From JBARDN01 sp963755705 (lineage in GTDB: Bacteria; Desulfobacterota; Binatia; Binatales; Binataceae), in contig CAVWKW010000002.1 of assembly GCA_963755705.1 (NCBI GenBank), positions 620,001 through 684,000 of the forward strand: a DNA stretch of 64,000 nt, given 5' to 3'. This document shows positions 55,611 to 62,966 of the stretch, piece by piece. How positions within the stretch are numbered: position 1 is the first letter of the stretch; every line of letters starts with the position of its first letter. A program made the translations under genes and the position numbers. The notes under the pieces are model-generated. The model worked only from the letters and a program-made list of their open reading frames with translations. It had not been told where the DNA came from and made no database searches.

Positions 55611-57077
55611 TCACCAGGTGCCTCTGCCGAACCGGACCGGCGCGAGGCCGCGCACTGGAGTATAGGCAATCTCCGCAACTTCCATCCGCGAGGCCGCGAA
55701 CGCCAGCGCCGCCGCGATCGCCGAGTCGCCATGCCGCGGCATCCCGTCCGCGCCGCGAAAACGCGCGTCACCGACCTTGGCGATTCCCTGCTCGAGCACG
55801 ATCGCGCGATGGTCCGCCAAAATATCGCCGTCGCGGGGCAGCTCGATTGCGCCGTCCTCGAACGCGGCCTTGTAGCGCGGCATATTTTCGCGGTACCACT
55901 CGGCCGAGAGCATCACCTGCGCGATCCGGGCGCCGTAGCGTTGCGAGGCGGTCTCGGCGAGATATTGTCCGTTCCCCCGCGCGTCCATCGCGCCGGCGAT
56001 AAACCGCGGCAGCCGATCCGCGAGATAAAACAGAATCTGCTCCTGCTGCCGAAACGGAATATTGCGCAGCTCAACCACCATCCCGGTTCGGCGAGTCAGG
56101 TCGCGCGCAATCTGCATCACCCAGATTACGGTCAGGTCGCCCGAGCGCCCGAAGTCCTCGCCAAAACAGGTTACCGACGCACTGTCGAGCGCTTCCAGAG
56201 CCGTCGAGAGGTGATCGTCGCACCATGCCTCGGTCTCCGAGTGCCGCGCCTCCTCGGGCTTGAACGCGAAGTCGTCGGGAACCGACCACCGGAGCACCGG
56301 AATTCCGTCGCGCATCCGCGACTCGATCGCGAGCGCACTCAGGAACGTCCCGACCGACGCACGCGGGACGCACATCAGCTCTTCGGCGGCGTTGTCGGCA
56401 TAGAGCTCGAAAATTTCGCGCCGCCAGGCCGACTCCGCCTCCGGCGACCATTCGCGATCCAGCGTCTCGCAGATTTTTCGATACAGCCCCTGCGCGAGCG
56501 CGTCGTCGAGGGTCACGCGATGGATCGAATACGGCAGGCGCCCGGCGCGGACGTCGCACACGAGCTGATTGAACGCGTTGGAAGCGCCGTTATGGGTCGA
56601 GATGATGCGGACCAGGCCGCCCCACATCGTGAAGGCGAGCGCGGCCTTCAGAAGGCCCGCCAGGTCGTCGTGAAAAGCGGCCTCATCGATTACCGCGCAC
56701 CCTTGCTTCCCGCGCAGATTCGACGGACGCGACGACAGCGCGACAATCTTGTGCCCCGACGCGAATCGAATCCGGTAGGCAAGGATGTCGCGCGATTCGT
56801 CGGTGACCGCAATTTCCTCGATCGCGCGCGCCGCCTTGTCGAAGCGCCGCGCCCACATCGCCGCCGTCTCGACGAACTCGAGCGCCATGTCCTTGTTGTA
56901 CCCGATGTACCAGCCGTCCATTCCGCCGCGTCCCGCAACCGCCGCGCCGAGTGCGCGATCGGCAGCCTCGGTCCAGGTGAGCCCGATGCGGCGCGACTTC
57001 TCGGCGACTTTCACCTGCGCCCGATCGGCGATCCATCGGCGCTGATACGGCAGCAGAATCGATAATTCATCGTCCAT
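55611..57077 (-). CDS. Mu-like terminase large subunit (gp28-like)
   Basis: A 488-residue packaging ATPase. It starts MDDELSILLPYQRRWIAD and carries the Walker A-like segment VAEKSRRIGLTWTEA near residue 28, Walker B VIDEAAFHDD near 128, and a C-terminal nuclease domain with acidic residues around FGEDFGRSGDLTV near 290. Together these match the Mu gp28 family of terminases. ATG 57077 has GGAG upstream; a GTG four codons earlier also fits. It would cut and package DNA with the portal below. Confidence 0.9.
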   Translation of the reverse strand: MDDELSILLPYQRRWIADRAQVKVAEKSRRIGLTWTEAADRALGAAVAGRGGMDGWYIGYNKDMALEFVETAAMWARRFDKAARAIEEIAVTDESRDILAYRIRFASGHKIVALSSRPSNLRGKQGCAVIDEAAFHDDLAGLLKAALAFTMWGGLVRIISTHNGASNAFNQLVCDVRAGRLPYSIHRVTLDDALAQGLYRKICETLDREWSPEAESAWRREIFELYADNAAEELMCVPRASVGTFLSALAIESRMRDGIPVLRWSVPDDFAFKPEEARHSETEAWCDDHLSTALEALDSASVTCFGEDFGRSGDLTVIWVMQIARDLTRRTGMVVELRNIPFRQQEQILFYLADRLPRFIAGAMDARGNGQYLAETASQRYGARIAQVMLSAEWYRENMPRYKAAFEDGAIELPRDGDILADHRAIVLEQGIAKVGDARFRGADGMPRHGDSAIAAALAFAASRMEVAEIAYTPVRGLAPVRFGRGTW

Positions 57078-57101
57078 TTCAGTCTCCACGAATCTCGCCG
57101 G

Positions 57102-58163
57102 TCAAAATTCGGTGCGCTCTCTGAACGCTCCCACTTGCCGCATCATTTCGTAGAGCCGCTCGGCGTGCTCCTCGAGCGCCTGCGCGACCGCGCGCGAGAT
57201 CTCACGCTCGCCGGCTTCCGCGGCTCCGGGCGGCAGGTTAACCGTGATCGACGGCGACGAGTTGATCGTGATCGTCGCCGCCGCGCGCGCGCTTCGGCGT
57301 CCGCCGGGTGCGCCGATGTCCTGTCCTCGCTCGCGTGACGAATCTGCGATATCCGTTCGCCGCGAGAGCTCGTCAATGGAGGGTGCCGCGGCGCGCGAGC
57401 GCGCGAGCACCCGCTGGATTCGGGCCGGCAGCGCCGCGATCGCGGTAACGGCTCGCGGCGGCGGGCTGGCTGGTCGAAGACCGGCGGCGCTTGCTTCAGC
57501 TTCAGGAGCTATCGCGAGGCTTCGAGCGTGGCGGGCGCCGGCGATCGCGCGACGCCCGGCGCCGGCCGCTGTGAGTATCGTCGCGATATTTGGAACTCGC
57601 GCATGCGAAGGCGCGTGCGAGTTCGGGGTGTCGGAGAATGCGCTGCCGCCCGCCATGCGCTCGTTGTCCTGCGCACCGGATTGAAAATTCGCGCGCAACG
57701 TCATCTGCTGCGCGCGGCCCAGCGCCGCGCTGCCGGCCCGCGTTGCGGCAAGCGCCCGCGCTATCGCAGCTCGCGGCGAGGAATTGCCTCGCTCCGATAC
57801 CCCACTGGACCGCGCAATACCCTCTGTCCGACTGTGGTCTCCGCGCCTTGCAGCGATCGACGCATACCGCACATTCCCGGCTGCGAGGACCGCAGCCAGA
57901 GGCCGAACGGTGCGCTGCGACGCGCTCAAGTCGCGCGCCTGCGCGTCCGTAGCGATGACGGAGCTTCGATTGGGCGCCGCGCGGGCAGGAACCTCGAGCG
58001 CGCGCAGCGCTCCAGCAAGCGCATCTGCGCGTGCGCGGATCGCCGCGGCAGGGCGAAGCCGCGCGCCCGCGCGCGCGAAGGCCGCAAGGATATTCGCGGC
58101 GCGCGCGAACGACGCGACTCGTTCCTCAGCGCTCGGCCTCTGCGCATTCAGATCTTCATTCAT
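57102..58163 (-). CDS. Ala/Arg-rich phage-operon protein
   Basis: The 353-residue protein is low in complexity: Ala- and Arg-rich stretches through the first 290 residues, then an ordered C-terminus with ITINSSPSITVNLPPGAAEAG and an amphipathic helix (EISRAVAQALEEHAERLYEMM). The last part resembles C-termini of some phage tail-length or structural proteins, where an ITVN strand precedes a helix. No Mu gene is normally found between gp27 and gp28. It may be a morph of a tail gene, a scaffolding or disordered protein, or poorly selected DNA. The opposite strand also has a long open frame, reflecting composition. Confidence 0.5.
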   Translation of the reverse strand: MNEDLNAQRPSAEERVASFARAANILAAFARAGARLRPAAAIRARADALAGALRALEVPARAAPNRSSVIATDAQARDLSASQRTVRPLAAVLAAGNVRYASIAARRGDHSRTEGIARSSGVSERGNSSPRAAIARALAATRAGSAALGRAQQMTLRANFQSGAQDNERMAGGSAFSDTPNSHAPSHARVPNIATILTAAGAGRRAIAGARHARSLAIAPEAEASAAGLRPASPPPRAVTAIAALPARIQRVLARSRAAAPSIDELSRRTDIADSSRERGQDIGAPGGRRSARAAATITINSSPSITVNLPPGAAEAGEREISRAVAQALEEHAERLYEMMRQVGAFRERTEF

Positions 58164-58196
58164 CGGAAGGCTCCTCGTGATAGGCTCGCGGCCCCA

Positions 58197-58667
58197 TCAG
58201 AGCTTGATTTCGAGCAGCGCGCTGCGGATCTTCTCGGCCGCTTCGGAGCTGAGTCCGGATTCGCGCGCCTCTTCGACCTGCGCCGCAGCCGCCTCAACGC
58301 CCGCGCCGACGCGCGCACCCACCTCGGCGCGCCATCGTTCCGTCTCGATCCCCTGTTTGCTTACCGCACAGATGGTTCTGGCGATCGCGTGAATGTCAGG
58401 CGATTCTTTTGCTGTACCTTTAGGCTGGAGCAGCTTCTGCATAATCGTGAACAGGTGCGTCTGCACCATCCGGGCCAGTGCTCGCTCCATCGTTTCGTCG
58501 TCGCCGGCGGTCTCCTCGGCGATCACGCGCGCCTCTGCGATCGAAAGCCTTACGGCATCGAGCTGTTTTGCGAACGCTTCAGCTTCGTCGAGCGGTTTCT
58601 CTTTCGGGGGATTCGCTTTGCCTGCGGTCTTGTGGTCGCGATTCCCGCCTGCGCGTTTGGTAGTCAT
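58197..58667 (-). CDS. Mu gp27-like (DUF3486) protein
   Basis: The 156-residue protein has an N-terminal Lys/Gly-rich segment, then the DUF3486 helical region: FAKQLDAVRLSIAEARVIAEE, LARMVQTHLFTIMQKLL and a C-terminal GLSSEAAEKIRSALLEI. DUF3486 proteins are probably small-subunit-like packaging factors. Full members have an N-terminal helix-turn-helix that is missing here. It lies next to the terminase side of the operon, separated by the Ala-rich gene. Confidence 0.75.
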   Translation of the reverse strand: MTTKRAGGNRDHKTAGKANPPKEKPLDEAEAFAKQLDAVRLSIAEARVIAEETAGDDETMERALARMVQTHLFTIMQKLLQPKGTAKESPDIHAIARTICAVSKQGIETERWRAEVGARVGAGVEAAAAQVEEARESGLSSEAAEKIRSALLEIKL

Positions 58668-58673
58668 AGCCGC

Positions 58674-58988
58674 TTACCAGTACTTGCGCGGACGGGCGAC
58701 GCCCGCGGGTGCCGCCTGGTTGTACTCGACCATGTCGACCCCGCGCGCGGTCAAGCGCGCGAACCAGGTGCCGGTGTCCTGACCCTCGAGCTCGATCAGA
58801 TCGAGGTCGGCCAGGTAGCTCAGTTCGCGGCGCACCGCGTTGAGCGAAAACGGCAGCTTGATATCGATCAACACGCGCCAGATGATTTGCTCCGAGACCA
58901 CGCTCGGACGACCGGCGTCCACCACCCGCAGAATCCGCCAGCGGGCTTCCTCGCGCTGCTTTTGTTCGAGGTCGATTGCATCAACCAT
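58674..58988 (-). CDS. Winged-helix phage protein (Mu gp26-like)
   Basis: The 104-residue protein has a winged-helix layout: RWRILRVVDAGRPSVVSEQ at the start, NAVRRELSYLADLDLIEL in the recognition part and WFARLTARGVDM at the end. Mu-like gp26 proteins at this position look the same. Its start overlaps the end of the preceding gene by 8 bp. It may act in packaging regulation or late transcription; it is unproven. Confidence 0.7.
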   Translation of the reverse strand: MVDAIDLEQKQREEARWRILRVVDAGRPSVVSEQIIWRVLIDIKLPFSLNAVRRELSYLADLDLIELEGQDTGTWFARLTARGVDMVEYNQAAPAGVARPRKYW

Positions 58989-59274
58989 AGAGTCTTTCCT
59001 TCAGAGTCGCGATTTCCTGGCGCATCTCTTCGCGCATCGCATCGAGCTTGGCGTCGAGCGTCGCGCTGAACCTGATCCAGTCCTCGCGCCTGACGTACTC
59101 GAGCGGAAGCGACGCGCGCAGTTCGTAAAGTCCCCGCTCAATTTCGCTCCAGCGAGCCGAGTCGCGCAGAACGGCCTGCTGATGCCGCTCGAGGATCCAG
59201 CGCACCGTGCCGACGTTCAGGCCCGCCAGGGTTAATCCCGCGGTCAGAAAGGCCGCCACCGCGTCCCAGCTCAT
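58981..59274 (-). CDS. Mu gp25-like (DUF2730) membrane protein
   Basis: The 97-residue protein has one N-terminal hydrophobic helix (VAAFLTAGLTLAGLNVGTV) and a coiled-coil C-terminus (LDAKLDAMREEMRQEIATLKERL). LPLEYVRREDWIRF is the DUF2730 signature. The start overlaps the upstream holin-like stop by 4 bp. Function in Mu-like phages is unknown; membrane location fits a lysis or envelope role. Confidence 0.75.
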   Translation of the reverse strand: MSWDAVAAFLTAGLTLAGLNVGTVRWILERHQQAVLRDSARWSEIERGLYELRASLPLEYVRREDWIRFSATLDAKLDAMREEMRQEIATLKERLYG

Positions 59275-59618
59275 CGCATACCTCCGCGGTTATCGGGACA
59301 TTCATCTGGACGATTATCGGGACGCCCGTCGAGGCGATTTTCGCCGTGGCTGTCGGCGAGGCGGCGCTCGTCGCGAAGTTCGGCGGCTGGGTCGGGTTCG
59401 GTGCTTCGCTTGATCGCGCACGCTCCCGCCATCGCGAGCATCACCACCCCCAACCCGCGCCCATAGGCGTCGGCGTCGCTGGCGCCGAAGTGGCGCGTGA
59501 TCCCGACCTGGATACACCAAAACACTATGTAGGATAATGCTCCCAATACGCCGACCACCCGCGCCGCGTCGTAGGTGAGGTTGTCCTTGCCCGTAAGAAT
59601 GTCACTGAGAAATTTCAC
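59271..59618 (-). CDS. Holin-like phage membrane protein
   Basis: A 115-residue protein with the NLTYDAARVVGVLGALSYIVFW segment and a second hydrophobic helix (GRGLGVVMLAMAGACAI), then a polar tail rich in Asp/Arg/Asn. Two-helix proteins with an N-terminal DNxTYD motif at this operon position are often the holin or an accessory of it. The polar tail contains near-repeats of RPDNRPDEC. Overlaps both neighbours. Confidence 0.65.
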   Translation of the reverse strand: MKFLSDILTGKDNLTYDAARVVGVLGALSYIVFWCIQVGITRHFGASDADAYGRGLGVVMLAMAGACAIKRSTEPDPAAELRDERRLADSHGENRLDGRPDNRPDECPDNRGGMR

Positions 59619-59931
59619 CGGGATGCTTCCCTTGCGCCTGCGGAGCGGCGCAGGCGCGCAGCAACTCGTCGCGCTCGGCCACGGCGGCCTTCAGAACCAC
59701 CACCGACGCAGCATAGGCGCGAATCGTGTCGGCCGGCGCGGAGTCCGGGTTAAGACTCGCGATTTGCAGCGCGGGCCGCGGCGGCGCGGCCGCGGCGCAA
59801 TACACCGGCTCGGGAATCGGGACGCTCACTTTCATCGGCACAGCGATCGGCGTTGCCGCACGCGCGCATCCGCCGATCGCCGCCGCAACCCACATCGCCG
59901 CCACGAACCTGTACCTGCGCTGCTTTACCAT
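59602..59931 (-). CDS. Rz1-like spanin lipoprotein
   Basis: A 109-residue protein with a lipobox (AAAIGGC near residue 22) and a Pro/Val-rich mature part (VSVPIPEPVYC), consistent with the outer-membrane spanin Rz1. Spanins span the periplasm and fuse the two membranes in Gram-negative lysis. ATG 59931 overlaps the last codon of the Rz-like gene, which is a common arrangement of i-spanin and o-spanin genes. No ribosome site is clear. Confidence 0.7.
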   Translation of the reverse strand: MVKQRRYRFVAAMWVAAAIGGCARAATPIAVPMKVSVPIPEPVYCAAAAPPRPALQIASLNPDSAPADTIRAYAASVVVLKAAVAERDELLRACAAPQAQGKHPGEISQ

Positions 59932-60332
59932 TGGCCTAACTCCCGCGCCTGCGCGTTGCCCCACTTAATCGCGGCGGCGCATCCGGGCGGCACCGACGCC
60001 TGCGCGAGCTGCGCAGCCTGCACGCCGGCCTTTTCCATCCCGATTGAGGCTTGCGCGGCAAGGTTGGCTTCGCGCGTGTCGGCGGCGTCAGCGGCGCTTT
60101 GTGCCGACGCGCGTAGCGCCTCGACCGCCGCGTTCTGCTGAGCAACGGCGCTCTGGCAGGCAGCGTTTTGCGTTTGCGCTACGGCGAGTTTGGACGTGAG
60201 CGCGGTGGCTTGCTTGCGCGCCGAGTCGCGCTCGTGAATCAGCACGACGGCTCCCAAGGCGGCTGCGCCAAGGATCGCCAGAAACGCGAGTGGTCGCCAG
60301 TTCGCTGCGAATAGTCCAAGTAAGGCAGGCAT
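59925..60332 (-). CDS. Rz-like i-spanin
   Basis: A 135-residue protein with one N-terminal transmembrane helix (LAFLAILGAAALGAVVLIHE) followed by an Ala/Gln-rich coiled coil (LTSKLAVAQTQNAACQ..., VEALRASAQSAADAADT). This is the i-spanin Rz layout, anchored in the inner membrane and reaching across the periplasm. Its stop overlaps the Rz1-like start. It is part of the lysis cassette. Confidence 0.72.
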   Translation of the reverse strand: MPALLGLFAANWRPLAFLAILGAAALGAVVLIHERDSARKQATALTSKLAVAQTQNAACQSAVAQQNAAVEALRASAQSAADAADTREANLAAQASIGMEKAGVQAAQLAQASVPPGCAAAIKWGNAQARELGQW

Positions 60333-60344
60333 CGCGATCGCGCC

Positions 60345-60662
60345 CTACTTCGCCGCGGGCTTTGCGGCCGCGGCCGCCGCAGTTGCCGCCGCGCTCGACT
60401 GGATCGCGCTGGCGAGTTTCTCAGTCGCCTGCGCATGATGCTCGATCGCGACGCTATGCTGCGCCACCGCGGCCGCCGCGGGCGCCGCCGCAGCGGTGCT
60501 CGCCACCGAGGACTCGACCGAGGTCAGGCGCGAATCCAGCGCGGTCACCATCGCCACCAGATCCGCGACCAGCTTGCGGCCGAACAGCGTGCCGAGCGCG
60601 AATCCTCCGGCCAGTGCGATTACGCCGGCCGCCAATGCGGTCATCTTCAGTGCGTCAGTCAT
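60345..60662 (-). CDS. Small phage membrane protein
   Basis: A 105-residue protein: a hydrophobic helix (LAAGVIALAGGFALGTLFG) followed by an Ala/Ser/Gln-rich helical tail that contains repeated Ala runs (ATAAAAAAKP). It has no recognised family. It lies between the muramidase and the i-spanin, so it may be a holin, antiholin or pinholin. Confidence is modest. Confidence 0.5.
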   Translation of the reverse strand: MTDALKMTALAAGVIALAGGFALGTLFGRKLVADLVAMVTALDSRLTSVESSVASTAAAAPAAAAVAQHSVAIEHHAQATEKLASAIQSSAAATAAAAAAKPAAK

Positions 60663-60701
60663 CGGAAACCTCCGTCGTGCGACGGTCGTTGATGCGGGCG
60701 T

Positions 60702-61310
60702 TTATTCGTAGGCGCGGTTGAGCCATCCGGTAAGAAAATCGCGGTCGCCATCCGGACGCTCGTCGCGCGCGAGCGCGGCCATCACGCGGTAGTAGCCTGC
60801 GGCCTCCGAGCGCGTCGCCGCCATCAGAGCCAAAGGCTCGGCCGCATGCGCGGCGGCCGCGGTTTCAGGTCCGAGGACATTGTCTTCGGTCACGCGACGG
60901 CCGACCGCCCGCAGCGCGCGCTGCAAGCATCCGATCGCGTGGGCGGGTCCGATATTCACCGCCAGATCGAACACCTTGGCGGCAATCGCGCCGGGCGCCG
61001 CCTCAAAGCCGAACGGACACCAGTAGTCGCGATAATAAATCGCGATCGCGTCAGCGCGGGTCAGATGCGCTATATCGAGCGTTGGGTACTCGCGCGCCGA
61101 AATTCCAAAGCGGGTGATACCGCCCGGATCGTCCGGCGCAGTTTGGGTCCCGCCTTCATCCACCAGCACGCGGGTCACCGCGGCCAGGAACTCCGGCGAA
61201 TAGGATTCGGTCTGCGGCTCGGAGAGGTCGGATGCGTCGTCCACTGCAATACTCACTGCGGGCAACGCGGGCGTTGATGCGGCGTGGGTCGGGGCCGCGT
61301 AGAGGCACAA
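60702..61310 (-). CDS. GH108 family muramidase (phage endolysin)
   Basis: A 202-residue protein with a glycosyl hydrolase 108 domain: the catalytic Glu52 in LVDEGG, DPGGITRFGISA near 60-70, and AKVFDLAVNIGPAHA near 118. The usual H-E-G-G is D-E-G-G here. It would cleave peptidoglycan during lysis. The start is TTG at 61310 with no clear ribosome site; GTG 61256 is an alternative that drops an unconserved start. A signal-like Ala-rich tail is absent, so it needs a holin. Confidence 0.8.
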   Translation of the reverse strand: MCLYAAPTHAASTPALPAVSIAVDDASDLSEPQTESYSPEFLAAVTRVLVDEGGTQTAPDDPGGITRFGISAREYPTLDIAHLTRADAIAIYYRDYWCPFGFEAAPGAIAAKVFDLAVNIGPAHAIGCLQRALRAVGRRVTEDNVLGPETAAAAHAAEPLALMAATRSEAAGYYRVMAALARDERPDGDRDFLTGWLNRAYE

Positions 61311-61348
61311 TTTAGCGCGAACGCGAAAGTTGCGTAAGGCTGAACTGT

Positions 61349-61768
61349 TCAGCCTTGTTTTTTCCCCGATAATACCTTATAGACGTACCGCTCAGTGCAT
61401 CCGAGAGTTCTTGCAATTCTAGACACGCTTAGGCGTCTCTTGCGCAGCGCAATTATCTGCGCTCGACGCAACGCCCGGTCCGGATGTGCCGGGATCATCA
61501 CGCGGTCTCCACCGTACAGACGCGAGAGCCTGGCCGCCGCGCCGACTCCAATCGATCGCGCGATTTGATCCCGCGACGAGACTTTGGCCGGAATATAAAC
61601 CCGCCGGCCGCCGAAATCGCGCGCCAGATGCGAGGTAGCCTGGATTCCTATCACCCGCGTGATATCGCCGATAAGCGACGTGCGGCTCAGCTCGTAGCCT
61701 TCCGGCGCGGAGGCGCGTGCGGCCCGGACGAGTAGCTGAAAGAGCCTGCTCGTTCCGGCGACTCTCAC
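61349..61768 (-). CDS. Mor-type transcription activator
   Basis: The 139-residue protein has the Mor layout: two helix-strand repeats (IGIQATSHLARDFGGRRVYIP and IGVGAAARLSRLYGGDRVMIP; each shown with at most 20 residues as IGIQATSHLARDFGG and IGVGAAARLSRLYGG) followed by an HTH (LSVSRIARTLGCTERYVYKVL). Mor activates the late operon in Mu. GTG 61768 overlaps the stop of the upstream zinc-ribbon gene by 4 bp. It probably drives this operon once the repressor is lifted. Confidence 0.85.
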   Translation of the reverse strand: MRVAGTSRLFQLLVRAARASAPEGYELSRTSLIGDITRVIGIQATSHLARDFGGRRVYIPAKVSSRDQIARSIGVGAAARLSRLYGGDRVMIPAHPDRALRRAQIIALRKRRLSVSRIARTLGCTERYVYKVLSGKKQG

Positions 61769-61941
61769 AGGCTGTACGCCGCGCGCAGATTGGGCGGGAT
61801 CGAACCGAGCCCGCGCTCGCGATCGTACACCACCCGCCATTTCAGCTCCGCGATTTCGGCGATGCACAGTGGACAGACTCCGCGATGCTTTGCCGCGACA
61901 CCGTGGCGCACCGGTGCGCGGCACCACAGGCATTTGGTCAT
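61765..61941 (-). CDS. Small zinc-ribbon phage protein
   Basis: The 58-residue protein starts MTKCLWCRAPVRHG and has CxxC at 4-7 and at 23-26 (CPLC), a zinc ribbon. It lies between repressor and Mor and its stop overlaps the Mor start. In-frame sequence further 5' to about 62040 is open but less convincing. It may be a regulatory DNA-binding protein. Confidence 0.55.
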   Translation of the reverse strand: MTKCLWCRAPVRHGVAAKHRGVCPLCIAEIAELKWRVVYDRERGLGSIPPNLRAAYSL

Positions 61942-62187
61942 CCGATCCGCCGGGCGGACGTGACGGGTGCGATGGTCCTGCTGGAGCATGTGGATTTCCA
62001 GACGGCATTCGCCGCGAGGCTCGGGCGTGGAGGCGGACATGCGAAAGAAATTCGGGCTCGGGCTCGGCGGGGAGGAGCGGCAGCGGGAGGTCGGGCGGTT
62101 CGATGCAGGGGAAGGGCTGTGGATAATCGACGGGCGGCTCCAGTCCAAAGCTTGCTTTGCCAGTCATCCCCATGCCAAAACAGCTAT

Positions 62188-62223
62188 TCCACAAATGGTG
62201 GATATTAGTCAACACAAAGTGTT
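62188..62223. promoter_or_regulatory. Two candidate operator palindromes at the repressor start
   Basis: TCCAC (62188-62192) / GTGGA (62198-62202) and AACAC (62211-62215) / GTGTT (62219-62223) are short inverted repeats around the presumed ATG 62195. The surrounding DNA is AT-rich, unlike the rest of the element. If the true start is GTG 62219, both lie upstream of the repressor coding region and could be its operators. Confidence 0.4.
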
Positions 62224-62884
62224 TACGAAAGAAGACGCCGAATTTCGATCCCGCCTCGCCCAGGTGCTGGCCAGGTTCGGCTCGGTCGCCGCTCTGGCGC
62301 GCGCGATCGGCGTGTCCAACAACGCGATTTACAAATGGCTGCAGGGCGACGGACAGCCCAATTTGTCCAACCTGGTGGGGCTTTCGCGCGCGGCCCGCGT
62401 CTCGATCGAATGGCTCGCCACGGGACGCGGCGCGACCGCGCGCGGGGACGGCGCCGAGCCGCGCCCGCTCGGAGAAGGCTACACGTTCATGCCGCGCTTC
62501 GACGCGCGCGGCGGCGCGCGGGGCAAGCCCAAGTTGATGAACGATCAAATCGTGGACAGCCTGGCGCTCAGCAGCGAATGGGTGCGCACGCGGCTGCATA
62601 CGGAGCCGCGCAATCTGCTGCTAATCGAGATCGCGGGCGACTCGATGGCGCCGACGCTGAACCAAACTGACCTTGCGATAGTCGATCTTGGCGAGCCGCG
62701 TTTCAGGCGCGACGCGATCTATGTGCTGCGCCATTCCGACGAGCTGGCAGTGCGGCGCTTACAGCGGCGGCCCGACGGCAAGCTGATCATCAAGTGCGAC
62801 AATCCAGCATACGAGCCGGTGGTAGCGGCGCCGGAAACGATCGCGATCATCGGCTGCGTCATCTGGTCGGGCACGCGCCGGTAG
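62195..62884 (+). CDS. S24/LexA-like phage repressor, catalytic Lys replaced by Arg
   Basis: The 229-residue protein has an N-terminal HTH (VAALARAIGVSNNAIYKWLQG) and a C-terminal S24 peptidase-like domain (LLIEIAGDSMAPTL, with catalytic Ser in GDSM; YVLRHSDELAVRRLQR, then CDNPAYEPV). In LexA/CI autocleavage the second catalytic residue is Lys in a V-K-R-L segment; here the segment is VRRL. It is divergent from the late operon and presumably represses it. If Lys is really lost, the repressor may not cleave. GTG 62219 is an alternative start, with no ribosome site in either case. Confidence 0.85.
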   Translation: MVDISQHKVFTKEDAEFRSRLAQVLARFGSVAALARAIGVSNNAIYKWLQGDGQPNLSNLVGLSRAARVSIEWLATGRGATARGDGAEPRPLGEGYTFMPRFDARGGARGKPKLMNDQIVDSLALSSEWVRTRLHTEPRNLLLIEIAGDSMAPTLNQTDLAIVDLGEPRFRRDAIYVLRHSDELAVRRLQRRPDGKLIIKCDNPAYEPVVAAPETIAIIGCVIWSGTRR

Positions 62885-62966
62885 AGTGCCAGAATCGCGC
62901 GTCGTGCGCGCCGCGCTGAATAAGTTCCCTCATCACCTGACCTCTACCTTACAAGTCGTCGAGGGA

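Larger units (their letters stand above)
54042..62884. mobile_element. Mu-like prophage remnant (repressor, activator, lysis, packaging genes)
   Basis: The segment contains a plus-strand S24-type repressor and a long minus-strand operon in Mu late-gene order: zinc ribbon, Mor-like activator, muramidase, spanin/holin-like genes, gp25/26/27-like genes, an Ala-rich gene, terminase, zinc ribbon and portal. Mu transposition genes (A, B), head gene gp30, protease, major capsid and tail genes are absent. No integrase or attachment repeats are visible, so ends are approximate. Frames are intact and mostly overlapping, which argues against simple decay. The element may be a trimmed prophage, a domesticated packaging/lysis module, or an old remnant still under selection. 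Confidence 0.8.

Noticed and set aside
57528..59069. 513-codon plus-strand open frame across the phage operon
   Set aside because: Antisense to the DUF3486, gp26-like and Ala-rich genes; translation is Arg-rich shadow. The gp25-27-like proteins on the minus strand have recognised motifs.
61769..62599. N-terminal extension of the Mor gene through the repressor
   Set aside because: The open frame continues upstream of 61768 but crosses the zinc-ribbon and repressor genes; the Mor homology begins after the GTG at 61768, which overlaps the zinc-ribbon stop.
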